Part shown: piece by piece, positions 23,374-35,654 of the stretch
Numbering within the stretch: the first letter of the stretch is position 1
Layout of the letters: each line of letters opens with the position of its first letter
Origin: Siphonodentalium dalli
Lineage: Eukaryota > Mollusca > Scaphopoda > Gadilida > Siphonodentaliidae
Length of the DNA: 64,000 nt
NCBI GenBank assembly: GCA_032622095.1
Contig: CP136066.1
Location: 47,464,911-47,528,910 of the forward strand
Direction: 5' to 3'
The notes under the pieces: generated by a model
What the model saw: only the letters and a program-made list of their open reading frames with translations
Told to the model about the DNA's origin: nothing
Databases searched by the model: none
Made by a program: the position numbers and the translations under genes

Positions 23374-23699
23374 GACTTTCGAAGATAGAAATCGACACGA
23401 AGCTCAATTCGTATATTTGTCACAATTAAGATTAAAATGAGCAGCTGATTATGAGACAATAGGCCACAAGGCCGAACATCGATCTCGGCGTTAAATAAGA
23501 CAAGAGGAGAAAAAATGAAAAATCGCCGCTTCAATCTTCCCGGGAGGAAATTAGATGTTCGCAATTCGGCGGTGATTAGTACGGGATCCTGCACCCACTC
23601 CAAAAGATAAGTCGTCCCTGAACACCGGAACGATTCACACGACAAGAGGCCCGCACGAACAAGAGCTATGGCAGCAATTAAGATAAGTACCGTAACCAA
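23367..23699 (-). CDS. Weak open frame with a signal-peptide-like N terminus
   Basis: A 110-codon minus-strand frame begins MVTVLILIAAIALVRAG, a hydrophobic stretch that looks like a signal peptide, followed by CESFRCSG. The rest has no recognised domain, and its last third is again hydrophobic (LLILILIVTNI). There is no family resemblance, no clear splice donor and no second copy. It could be a first exon of a secreted peptide or chance. Confidence 0.2.
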   Translation of the reverse strand: MVTVLILIAAIALVRAGLLSCESFRCSGTTYLLEWVQDPVLITAELRTSNFLPGRLKRRFFIFSPLVLFNAEIDVRPCGLLSHNQLLILILIVTNIRIELRVDFYLRKSS

Positions 23700-24480
23700 T
23701 AATTTGGATTTGATGAGAGGTATCTCTACATATAGTAGTCCCGCGATTGATTTAGTCGCAGAGAACAGAACATGCGTGCGAAACGTGTATCTGTATAATA
23801 GACGTCTTAGCTAAAGTCGGTGTTTTGGTTTATGTGGGCCTACCCGATTAAATCGGTCACGGTAGTTGGTCTTGATTGATCACAATTTCATGTAGTAGAA
23901 CCAACATTCGAAGTGACTCTATTTTAGCGAATAAAATACAATATTCTGAGTGGCGTGAAAATCGCACACGCACTAAAGGATACACAACCGGTATAGCTAA
24001 ACGGATATATTGTGGTCGCCGGATTCATGCAAGCCTGAATTCATGTCACACAGTATTGAAAATGGACATTGTGTTTGTTAACACTGGTATCAGTGAAGCG
24101 GTGAGATAATTAGTCGCAAAACAAAGTCGTCGGGCGCGGAGATAATCTGGCAAATAATCCAGTTTCATGAGTCTGTTAGCATGCGAGATAAAAGCAGATT
24201 GCTTACACATCGATAAAATGAATATTCGAACATGGTTATAAGTTAAACAATTTCAGTGAAGTCTCAAACATTTCGGACAGAAAGAGTTCATATATACAAG
24301 CGGTCTGTATCAGTATAATATACATGTTCAACATATGTTTGGTATGCTTTATATTACTTATTTCTGAGTTTAACAATAAATGGGAGAGGGGTTACCCATA
24401 CGTGGGTCAGCACTTTTCCTCCAATCCCATTGGACGCGTAAAAAGATATGTGTAACATAAACATGTGTTATCAAATTAGA
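23700..24480. other. Gene-free stretch, nothing recognised
   Basis: No supported gene. The word TTTCGGACAGAAAGAGTTCA near 24270 is an outlying piece of the tandem family that follows. Confidence 0.4.
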
Positions 24481-24489
24481 CAGATAGAT

Positions 24490-25910
24490 ATGTTTAAATT
24501 AAACTAACGGTCAGGACTTGTTTGTCCAGATTACACCGCGATTGTGTGTATCGATGCTCCAACAAGAAGCGCTAAAGTTTTGCTAATTTGCGCGTGGTAG
24601 GCGTGGCAGGCGCTAAACTCTTATCAATAATGGCATTATGGAATCGGTCACTTGCTTAAAAAATGTCATATAAAGACATTTCAGATCCGCCAGCATCCGC
24701 GGGCGCAGAATCCGCGGACGGTTTGAAATTTCGGACAGAAAAATTTAATGTCTATGAACAGTCGGAACTTGGTTATAGTTCAGGTTACACCGCGGTGGTA
24801 TGTAACGATGCTTCTAACAAGAATCGCGAATGTTTCGCAAATATGCGGGCGTTAGGCGTGGCAGATGCTAAACATATACCAATAAATGACATATTGGAAT
24901 GTATCCTTTAATTAAAAAGGCGTTACATGCATGCATATACTATACATGCAGGTTCAAACCAGTATAACTGGCATACATGTATAATTAATTTCGGATTCGT
25001 CGGTATTCGTGAGCAATAAATGGCATATTGGATCCGCCGGTATCCGCGAGCGCAGAAGCCGCGGACGGGTTGACATTTCGGACAGAAAAGGTTCATGTCT
25101 ATGAACAGTCTGGACTTGGTCAGTCCAGGTTACACAACGGAAGTGTAACTGACAAGGTTACAACACGGAGGTGTATACTGATGCTTCCAACACTGATTAT
25201 TGGAGTTTTTCGTCCACGGAATGGATGAGCGGTTGGTTGAAGTCAGGACTTAGTCAGTCCAGGTTATGCAGCGGTGGCGTATACCGATACGTCGGTGCCC
25301 GCGAGTGCAGAAGCCGCGGACGGGTTGATATTTCAGACAGAACAAGTTCATGTCCGTGATCCGCAAGGAGTTGGTTGGTCCGTGTTACATCGCGGAGGTG
25401 TATAGTGATACTTCCAACATCGGTTGTTGTGGTTTCCATCCACGGAATGGATGAGGCTCGGTTGAATTCAGGACTAAAGCCAGCCCAGGTTATAACGCGG
25501 TGGCGTATATACTGATACATCGGTACTCGAGAGCGCAGAAGCCGCAAACGGGTTGACATTTCGACAGAAAAAAGTTCATGTCCATGAAGGTCAGGACTTA
25601 GTTAGTTCAGGTTATATCGCGGATGTGGGTACTGTTGCTTCCAGCGAGAAGCGCGAAGGTTTGGCTAATATGCACGCGTATATAAGAGAGGCATATATGA
25701 ATCGGTCGTTTGAATAAAAACGCGTAACATGCATCGCGCATGAATTATCAATAGCGAATAAAGCACGTTCGGATTCGTGCGACGAGTGGATATTTTTGAA
25801 AAGTTCATGTCTATGAACAGTCAAGACTCGGTCAGTCCAGGTTACACCTCGGAGGTATATACTGACGTTTACCACATCGGTTGTTGTGGGCTTAGTCCAT
25901 GGAATGGATG
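24490..25910 (+). repeat. Decayed tandem family with GTCAGGACTTGGTCAGTCCAGG landmark
   Basis: The landmark (variants of TCAGGACTTGGTCAGTCCAG) occurs near 24511, 24761, 25108, 25241, 25468, 25590 and 25822. Long and short spacings result, and neighbouring pairs sum to about 350 bp. Two units carry a parallel open frame (DPP.SA.AE.ADGL.FRTEK). Over that block I counted about 11 base differences, 7 of them amino-acid changing, so the frame shows no sign of coding constraint. Confidence 0.75.
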
Positions 25911-27090
25911 AACGATCGGTCGATGGTCACGGCGGGGGGCGACTTGATTCCACTCGCGTGGCATTGAGGCACAATCGAGATACAAATGTCTTTCGAGAAC
26001 TGACGGAAAACAGCTAAAATGGCGTGCCTATAATAAGGGCGAAGCCCAGATTCCCGATTGGGATAATAAGCATCCACGTTTACAAAACGATGCAATGGAT
26101 GTGTTTTTGTGTTGGTATTTTGGTTGACAACGGGTTATCCATGAACTGAATCGTTTTGCATAAACGAAATTATTTCTGAGTATAGGGCACATGTCACATT
26201 GGTATTGAAGACAATGGATTTACAGCGATTTTTTTGCCAAAAATAATATATTCTCTATTAAAGGGGGCGATACATGCAAATATATATATACATGTATATA
26301 GTTGGTTTTGGTAACCAATGTTTAATAAGAACCGAGAGAGGAAACAATGTTGTTTTATTTTTGTGTGAGAATCCCATGAGATTTCCAATGGCGGCCATGA
26401 TATTTGACACATGGTATGTTTAGATATTTTATGACAACCGCTTCATGAATACATCTTTATTATAGCTCGCCAATAAGGAACAAAAAGCAAGACAGTGGTC
26501 TGCGGATTTCAACACAGGCTGTTTGACAGACAAAATGGCTGAATCGTTACTGATATCTACGTCGGACCGTATACTATGATGCGAAATATATCTCGCTGTT
26601 CCGGAGATGCATGGGAGAATCGTGATCGCAAGTTATTGTGAAAGGAGAATGTATGTGTAGCATACTTGTTCCTATGGAAACACGTAATTTACATAAATAT
26701 TTTGTATATGCGGGCCTGACCACAAATGAGTATGTATATTTGTTCACACTTATTGTTTGCTTTATTCGGGCAAAAGTTGTATATTTATATATAAAGATAA
26801 GAATTAGACGAGGTCAGTAGAAATCATTGTTTCCCGAACGGGGAAGCAGCCACCGGAGGCTATAACAGTAGAGCAGGTTACGCTCATGGTATTGCAACAT
26901 GCAGGCACGGCTAGTGTTAATGGTCGGTGCTGGGGACGCCACGGCAGATGGCGCAGCCAAACCGCAAAAGGCAGTTATCCAATATAGTTCAGATTGAACG
27001 TTTACGGGAAATACAGCAGATATAAGAAATCATGTTATCAACTAAGTGGCATGTTGTGTTTTTATTCTGTGCTTGTGGACATAATCTAGA
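25911..27090. other. Gene-free stretch, no supported gene
   Basis: A GC-richer patch at about 26835-26970 can be read as short glycine/alanine-rich peptides (ATGGYNSRAGYAHG; VGAGDATADGAAKP) in two frames. It has no splice signals or family resemblance and could be a decayed exon. Remaining sequence is AT-rich. Confidence 0.4.
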
Positions 27091-27158
27091 GTCGCTCGTC
27101 GTGGCTAGTTTCCAAACGTAATTGGATGTTTGTTATTATTTCCAGTGGAGGGAAGACT
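27091..27158 (+). repeat. 68 bp direct repeat, copy 1 of 2
   Basis: GTGGCTAGTTTCCAAACGTA and the following TTTGTTATTATTTCCAGTGG recur at 28217-28284 with about three substitutions. It lies directly upstream of the second 220 bp repeat copy. Confidence 0.88.
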
Positions 27159-27160
27159 AA

Positions 27161-27383
27161 TAGTTTTTCGCGTTTCGCAGTATAGAGAAAAACATTTGTC
27201 TTGCCAACACGGGTTAACATAATTAAATAGCGCGGGAATCGGTGGGTTTCGTGATTGGGTGTAATTATGTTTGTTTATGAACACGTGATGAGGTAACAGC
27301 CAATGGGGCTTAGTGATAACAAAGAGAGGTCACGTGTTCAGGAATCATATTCACTTCTTGCATGGCGTTCGTCCCGTCAACTT
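27161..27383 (+). repeat. ~220 bp direct repeat, copy 2 of 2
   Basis: Twin of 23153-23373 in the same orientation, about 4.0 kb away. The high similarity implies recent duplication or gene conversion. Confidence 0.9.
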
Positions 27384-28413
27384 CCTAACAATAATTTTGT
27401 AAGAAATTTTTGTCGAATTTAAGTTAACAAAATCAAATATTAAATTTGTCAAGATTCGACAAACTTTCGAAATGTCAAAGCGTGTTTTGGAATTTGGATG
27501 CACAGTACAATATATAATAGTAATGTGGCGGTAATGTTGCATGGTTTAAGACGTTTTGTCAACATTGAACGAGGCGTTAATAAAAATCTATAGATTATCG
27601 GATCAAAAGCGCATAGAAAGTTCTCATGCCAAATTCAGAGGGTTATTACAGAATTATATATTGTGTGGACTTCATTAATATGCATTTAAGATGTGATTGA
27701 ACGTGTATTCATGTTATGTTGGCCCCAAGCTTTTCTTTCACAAGGAATATTCAAGATAGCAGGTGCTATATATTCATGGGAAGGCAAGTTATCACACGGA
27801 AGTGAATTCAAGCAAATTGTCAAATTTGTATTCCTGAATAGTTCATAGAGAAATTGTAATGAATCTCAGAACCTGAATTCATTTGTCTGTTCAAGATGAT
27901 ATGTCATTTACAATTTTTTCAAATTTCAAAACCGGGTATAATGAAAAGAAAATGATACCATTGTTGGTAAAAGATTGGGAGTCCATGCCAACATGAATAT
28001 ACACATTAATATGGAGATGAGGACCAGAATTTCACCCTGCAGACGGGCTTCACAAAGGCTCTGGTTACAGATTTCTGCCATTAAAAAAATATAAAATCAG
28101 AATAAAAAAGGCGGTTTTTTTCCTGGCCGGTGGGGACGTCTTCGTTACTTGGGCTGTACGTATTGGTTCAACGTGGTCAGGCCAACCATTATGCGATCAG
28201 AGCAATACACGGGACAGTCGCTAGTCGTGGCTAGTTTCCAAACATAATTGGGTGTTTGTTATTATTTCCAGTGGAGGGAAGACTTGCATTTACTGTCAGT
28301 ACAGCCGCGATATTCAATCATGTGCACCAATTTGCCACACGACGTGTGCCCATTCCCCTTTAGCTTTACATGATGGTATTCCAACGTGAAATGTGTGGTT
28401 AGTAAATATGTAT
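27384..28413. other. Gene-free stretch, includes second 68 bp repeat copy
   Basis: AT-rich. The only feature is the 68 bp repeat at 28217-28284. No gene signal. Confidence 0.5.
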
Positions 28414-28414
28414 G

Positions 28415-28455
<41 letters not shown>

Positions 28456-28482
28456 TATAGCTATATATATATATATATATGA
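28414..28482. repeat. (TA)n microsatellite
   Basis: About 70 bp of almost pure TA with one central GC interruption. It is self-complementary and can extrude as a cruciform. Confidence 0.95.
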
Positions 28483-30578
28483 ACGCTTTTTGTGGAAAAT
28501 GTAGTAGTACTTGCTGGGTTTGCATTCCGTTGACAATCACCCCTGCCCCAACCGCTGAAAAAAAAGACGGAACATGTAACTGTCATGTGAAGTGAGTGTC
28601 AAAAGACCATCGCCTACATGTTGTAAGCAAGGTTGAAGCTGCACCAGTACAAAAATTGTATGGTAGTAGAGTAATTCTTGCTATGATATGATGTTGTATG
28701 TGGGATAGACTCCGGTGGCGATGTTTGCGTACTGCACCACGAATTGGTGACATTTATGGAATTGTACATGCGTGTATATGTGCCATACAACGCATAAAAT
28801 GATACCATATAATGACTATAAACAATCAGCTAATAAAAAGTATCAATCAAGTTGAATCAACCAATGAAGCCACACTGTAGCCACACCAAGAAACGTATTT
28901 TGCGTTGCACTCAACAGACAACATATTATCCGATGAACTGACACATACCTTTGCAAATTACTGTAACCTGTCGCACAACCCTATCGCCAGTTGTATCTAT
29001 TAGATCACTTTTATTGGTAAAATGAATCAATATCTATAATGGTGGTTTCTTCGAACTAACATATACATGTACATGTAGTAACACACGCTCGTCATCGGGC
29101 GATATTACTATCAACATTAGTTCCAGAAACTAAATAGTGTTCTGTGCTAATTTTTTATCGTAACTGTAAACAACTACAAGAAGACTGTATACAAATTTGA
29201 TGGAAATCGGCGACTAAACAAATTATTATTAAATTTAGTTCCAATCGCTTTACGGAGAAGGCTACGTATCAATTTGGTAGAAATCGGCGCTAAAAGTTAT
29301 GTAATTTATTTTGGTGTCCCCTCCATACATCGCTGGCCCGAACGGCGCCAACTTGATATATTTAAGGCTTGTTAAGCCACGCCGTTAGACCGCTAATATC
29401 ATGGAGATAATTATGTATAAGTTTTGTGCAACTAAACACATTGTTATCAGACAGAGATACTTGCGAACGCCTGCTGTCTGTGTGCTATATAAATTCACGG
29501 GGGACCATCTAAATGGCATCAAATGGGGTCCAACAGGGCCAACAGTTTACAAGAAAAGGCGGTCTGAGAGGGTAAATTTTACGAGGAAGATAATGGTGAG
29601 GGTTAAATTACTATGAAGTGACGCTGTCGGTTGGGCAGCAAAAATGATGAATTATGTTTTTCGGCGATTTCCAGCAAACTTTTTCATATATCCCCTCCAT
29701 GAAACGGCACCGTTCGAGTCAGGGATGGGTGTAACGTGGGGGAGAAATTCATCAGAATGTAGTTTAAGAACTTTTTGAGCCCCAAATTTAACTAACTTGA
29801 TACAAATTCCTCTCCAACACCCAACACCGGTGGTCTCCCATATATACGAATGTATGTATAACATGCAATGTGATGTGGCCTCCTGGTGAAGCAACCATTC
29901 TACCATTGTATTTTTCGTTGAGTGCCTTGTTGTTTGATGATAAACCACAATAGAGATGCGAGTATAATTAATTATTAACTAACTGCTTTTTTATTGATAT
30001 CAAAAGTCGTTCAAACCGCGAGTGTCGAAATATAAGACTTAAGTTTGCAGAAAATGATAGTATTGGGACAGCATTTGGCAAAATGCTAACATAATTTGGC
30101 AAAACATATTATCATTTAGCAAATTATTTGGAAATATTAATTTTGGTCTAGCGCGGACCCTGTTTATTATTATGTATTACATGTTTCTACCCTTATTCCA
30201 TTCAATACACACATTCTATACATTTTGATATGCAACGTTCGTTGCATAACTCGAAATGGTACGAAATGTATTAGTGTTGCGCAAACGTGACGCTTGACTT
30301 CATGCTTGTTGTTTACATTCCGACGGTACATCTCAAAATACTACAGCTTCAAATATTGTCCAACAATCTCTAATGGATGAAGTGTTTGAAAAGTCATATC
30401 ATTAAATTTACGTCAAAAATATCTTTATTTATCTGATACTATTTCTTTACACCGGCAAACAACGCATAATTACGTGGAACAACATCCCAGGCCATATATA
30501 GAAGCTGATGTTAGTTGCACTTCCCATTTGTTGATTTAAGTATGTTTTATTGAGGTTTTGGATCATGTAATAAATATA
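28483..30578. other. Gene-free stretch, nothing recognised
   Basis: AT-rich sequence with ACATGTACATGTA words near 29066. Short open frames lack support. Two related blocks with AAATCGGCG(A/C)... occur near 29200 and 29288. Confidence 0.45.
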
Positions 30579-30701
30579 ATCTACAAATAGTCCCCAGTGT
30601 ATAGCGGAATTTACAATTTACTGCCAAAGGCTCGGTCCAAACCTAATATACTTCACGAGTAAATTGTAAATTCCGCAATAAACTGGGGACTCGTTGTAGA
30701 T
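30579..30701. repeat. Hairpin with 44 bp arms
   Basis: The left arm (30579-30622, starting ATCTACAAATAGTCCCCAGT) and the right arm (30658-30701) are complementary with a few mismatches around a loop of about 35 bases. It has the same architecture as the hairpin at 11324-11451 but an unrelated sequence. Small foldback element or hairpin-RNA source. Confidence 0.8.
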
Positions 30702-33022
30702 CCTCTATATATTTACATAGCAGGTGTGTGTTACATTAAATCATGTTTGGTGATTGGTCAACTGCCAATTGGTTCAGCCGGTTTATATCAAAATAATGTA
30801 GGGTGTAACACGAACAGGAAGTTACAAAGTGTTGACCTAATCTGACCTAATCAATAAAGGCGGTCAGCAGAATAATTGGGCACGCTTTCAAAGTTCAGTT
30901 TTCTATTTGGATCACGTTATCGTAGCTAAGAGTTTGGAAATCTTATTTTGGGCTGACTTAATGTGCTGGGTGGGCTAGTCTCATTTTATCGCCATGTGAA
31001 AATAAATAATAATACACTCATCTGTTTTATTGGAATAAATAATTACAAAGCTATATCAATACAAGAAATATATATAGTGGGTGTGTGTTATTTGGGGATA
31101 TGTCGTTGTGGGCCGTGCTTTGGGGCACATTTAGTATTACACAATGTAGTGTACATAATGTGTTTTTCTTGTACGAGTCCTTACAACGTACCCCAACAAC
31201 CACAGCACGGTATATCACTTACTCCCGTAACTGCACGTATATACTCATAACAGATTGCTTCATAGGACCAACATTATAATTAAACATACACTTTCGGAAC
31301 GGGTCGTAGTGAATATTTCCAACCAACTGATTCCTTCTGTGTTATCAATAATCAAACTCGTACGGTGAGTCAACTACACGTTTCGTAGGTATGCATTAAC
31401 AAATGGGGTGGAATCCGGCCGATAAACAATAATTTTACTAAAATTGACAATATTCGTGACATGTGTGTAGAGTCCCACACATCAGTGTCGCTCTGGCGAC
31501 GACACATCTGAACTCGATGATAGTGAGTGGACGCCTAGAATAAGAAATTAACGTTAATATAACAGAAACACATTTGTAATAAACTCAATAACTGCAGGGT
31601 GCTCTGCCTATCATTAGCTTATGTCATTGCGAGACCTGAGTTCCATTCTGGTATATATGTACACATAAAGCACAGGCACTTAGCACAGATTGGAAATCGC
31701 GTCGCGAAATTTGGGCATCACCCCGTTATTCACATATGTTGGTCATACGAGGAAAGAACTATTATTCATGTACGATTATTTGGGCATTGTAAATTGTTGT
31801 TCATTTGTGTTCAGCTTCTTCCAATCTCTAAAACAATTGTTTTTAAAGAACGTAGTATAATATTTCATCGAAAAATCACGTTCGGTTTATATTCATATTT
31901 TAATATGAAATGAACATATCTGAAGGAGCTATGAAAGGTGAAGTATTGCCGACAAAATGCAATCTCGTTGGAGTCTGAAATGGTAACTATGGTCTATGAT
32001 GGCAGTCAAAATGGCGGCAAATTTATTAAAAAAAAAAGTTGTTTCGTCCATATTCGTTTATATGTTGTGGTTGATGCGTGAAGTTAAATATCTGCATTGG
32101 AATCATTACACTTGTTATTTATTTGGCATCAATCCATTTCAATCCCTAAACATATTTATCTTGCTATAACAAGTGTTTCTAGCCATACTGCAATGGGAAA
32201 CCCAAACTGAGGGAGTTAAGCGCATGCTATTATTACGTACATAATTCAATCGCAATGGTTCTTGAAAATCATAATGGTCAATATAATCAATCATGACAGT
32301 CAAAATGGCGTCAAATGTATCAAAATTGTTAGATTGCTGATACATACTTGAACAAATGTTTTAATAGCTAAAGGACTGTTCACAGTGGCAGCCAAAATCA
32401 GTATTTAAACTTATATGACGAAGACAACTTTAATGTTTATTCGTAGCAGTGAGGCAAACTGTAGACATTTCACTATAGAAATAATGCAGTTCGCGCCTCT
32501 GATCAGGAATTGAATCATCACCAAATAGCTCAAATATCACAGAATTAAAAAAAACAACTATGGTCAAAGTTCAACATATTCTGGCTGTGGGAATAGTGTA
32601 GTCGTGATATGGTACATCGACTGAAACAGCCAAAAGAATAATCAACATTCAATTAACTTTTTCCTGGTAACATTCTTGATGATGCTAAATATTTCATAGA
32701 AAGCTGCAGTTACTACCGAGTAATGCTAGGCGGATGATTATTGCTAACATTTGAGCGTTTTTAGAACATTGAGATAGCACGATCACAAGTAACTATCGTC
32801 AAACTTCGAAGTAGAACTGACCGAAATCATGCTTCACTTGAAGGATGTACGATTTGAGTTTTTGTTTTGAATCTGCGCTCTATTCCTCTTGGGTCTGATA
32901 CATCACACCAAATGCGTAAATGTGTTGAGTTCTGTGGAGAGTTATTTGCATATCTACGCAGTACGCATTCGTCTACACCAAGTGTGGCGTACTGGGTCGG
33001 AAACATAATTTAGCATAACCAT
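30702..33022. other. Gene-free stretch with scattered AAAATGGCGGC words
   Basis: No supported gene. Words GTCAAAATGGCGGCAAA (31998) and GTCAAAATGGCGTCAAA (32298) link this stretch to the family at 18321-19430. Confidence 0.45.

Positions 33023-33067
<45 letters not shown>
33023..33067. repeat. (TA)n microsatellite
   Basis: About 45 bp of pure TA repeat. Confidence 0.95.
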
Positions 33068-33069
<2 letters not shown>

Positions 33070-35654
33070 CTTGCAAGCAACAGTGGTGACTGCATGGGTC
33101 CAGCTGTGATAATGCTTGAGCCATACGGCATTATATCCAATGGCATTCAAAACTCTGTACATGTATATTCATGTTGAGAGAGGTTCAGATATTAAAACAA
33201 GAAAAGCTGTTATAGGCTTATACACTTATAATAAACAAATACAAGCAACAGAAGTGCATTCGCTCCTAAATCCAATGTCTCATTTTTCCATAACCACTTG
33301 TGATTTAGTATTGCAATATTCCACTAGGGTGGAAAGTTTGGCATTTTGGTGCCAGTGTCATAAGTATAATGCCCTGTGTTGTGACCATAATTGATTTAGC
33401 TCACCCCAATTTGGGATGTGCCATGGCGAACAATTAATTAAGAGAAACTGATATCCAAGCCTAGTCCTGTGTATCTTCAAGTTTATTCCACCATGACCCG
33501 ATTTTCTCCGCAAATATTGCTTACAAGCAACAATTGTTTTGGGCATGCTTGGAAATGTCTCAACCGCTAGCGATCGGGAGTAAAAGCCTTAGTGTGATTT
33601 CTATTTCACTGAATATTCCAAATGTGCACTCTGTGTTCTACGCTTCATCCAGCAGGTTGAGAATTAACCATTGTCAGTTGACCATGCTCACTTTGGGATC
33701 GGGTCATTATATGTGTTATATTCATTGGGAAATTTTCATCTTCCAAATTTCACTGAAATACCATTGTACGCAGGCGCCTGTTCTAATATAAGTCAGTTCA
33801 CAATGTATATAGATTGGTACGTGAGCAACTAGGATTCGTAGCACCCCTTCTACTCGCACTGCATACGGAAATTATATTGTTCTTCGTGCACAAAGAGAAT
33901 GTTGAATACATGTTAGTTCAGGGTCTTATGGTCAACGATACCCGGTCTACACTGATATTTAAACTCATGCAAGGTTCGATACTCTCATCTGAAATGCCAG
34001 GATAACACATTTACATTGCGCCAACAGCCCAATGTCTTTCCCTTTGGTGATGCTGTGATCAAATTATCGCCCAGGTCTAATGGGCATGACAACAGTTTGT
34101 GATTTACAGCTTTTGGAACTCTGGAAACTCATATCATTGCCCACAAGACCAGAATGACAAAATTGCCGTTTACACAGGATTAATCTTAACCACATCACAA
34201 TGCACCGATAATATTATCGTCATACACTGAGTGTGCATTCTCCGCATGGTTGAGTTCACGGTACTAAATTATACAAGGTTTTATCTTGAATAAATGAAAT
34301 ATAGCCCCGTGGTCTCTGGTCTCTAAAAATATATATCTCATATCGTATGCGCATGTGGTTTCACATGTTAATAGTGTCGATATTGTGTCTTAATTAAATT
34401 GTTGTTTCGTATTAATGTATATAATGCAAATTAGCCAACCCCATGCATCTATCAGTCACGACAATCATGCGCAGAAGGACAAAATATATAATTGTATACA
34501 CATGTTCTGCCATTTTGACTGCCATCATAAACCTTATAACCGTTTCAGGCACTAATTATATTGTATTTTATAGGGATTACTCACACCCGCTTACCAATTC
34601 TTCAAATATGTTCATTTCATGTTAACATACGACCAGGAACCAATATTGAGTTTTTGTGAACAAAATTCATACCACGATATGTAAGATCAAATTTGTTAGG
34701 GATTGGAAGTGGCTGAGACGAAAGGAACAAGATGTAGTACTGAGCAAATAATCATTCGATAAGAATAATAATAAAACAAGGCACATTTTGCAACCAGTTC
34801 CAAGTAATAGGAACGGATATAGGAGATATTAGTGAAACAAGTCATATTTTTCACATTCCGGTCGCCATTTTGGCAGCCATCTTTCAAATGATTACCAATT
34901 TTTCATTCAAACTGTAGTATAATGTAATATCTTCCAAATAATATATAAATTGTAGTACATTTCATGATATATAGTTTCCAACAAAACAAATTAAACTGTC
35001 TGTTCATATTCTATTCTACGGCGGCCATGTTGGACGCCATCTTGGATTAGAGGAAATGTTCAAGGGTGAACTCCTCACCCACCTAGAAATTTATGAACAC
35101 ACCACCAGAATCACAATCCATTAAGAAAAAAAACTTTAGTAGACAATATTTACTTCACCCATATTGCTCCCGGACTTAGTATTTCTGTATGAGCCACTCA
35201 ATTACATTATATGTTAGCCCTTTCACGACGGGAGCTTCGCGGCTGTAGCATTACAATTATCATGTGCAAGTGTCTCATATATAGTGCCTCGAATATTTAA
35301 GAGAATGCACTGGCTCACAAGGTTAAGGTAAATATTATTAGGCCAATGTATTATCTTATATCTGCGAGGCTCCTTATGTGAGACGTACGTATATACGAGA
35401 ATGCATTGGCACAGGGCTTTTCGCAAAACATTAGCAATCTCCAGTTATAGAAGTACAAACTTTTATTTGCTGCTATATAAGGATCGTCTTCAGTTATGGA
35501 AATCGGTAAGATATATTCTGTGTTTTAGGTTATTGTCCAACATTTCCGTAAAATGGAGAAGTGTTGGAGTTTCAACCACATATTCCGGTAAACTGTTCCA
35601 TTCATGACAAACTCTATGTGAGAAGTAATACTTTCTAACATCCTTTGACGGCGG
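33068..35654. other. Gene-free stretch, nothing firm
   Basis: TTGCTTGCAAGCAACA (33067) and TTGCTTACAAGCAACA (33521) are small palindromes about 450 bp apart. Reverse-orientation GCCATTTTGGCAGCCAT words at 34510-35060 belong to the AAGATGGC family. No supported gene. Confidence 0.45.

Noticed and set aside
26835-26970. Gly/Ala-rich coding-looking patch
   Set aside because: The frames are short, lie in two phases, and lack splice signals. Too weak to call a gene fragment.
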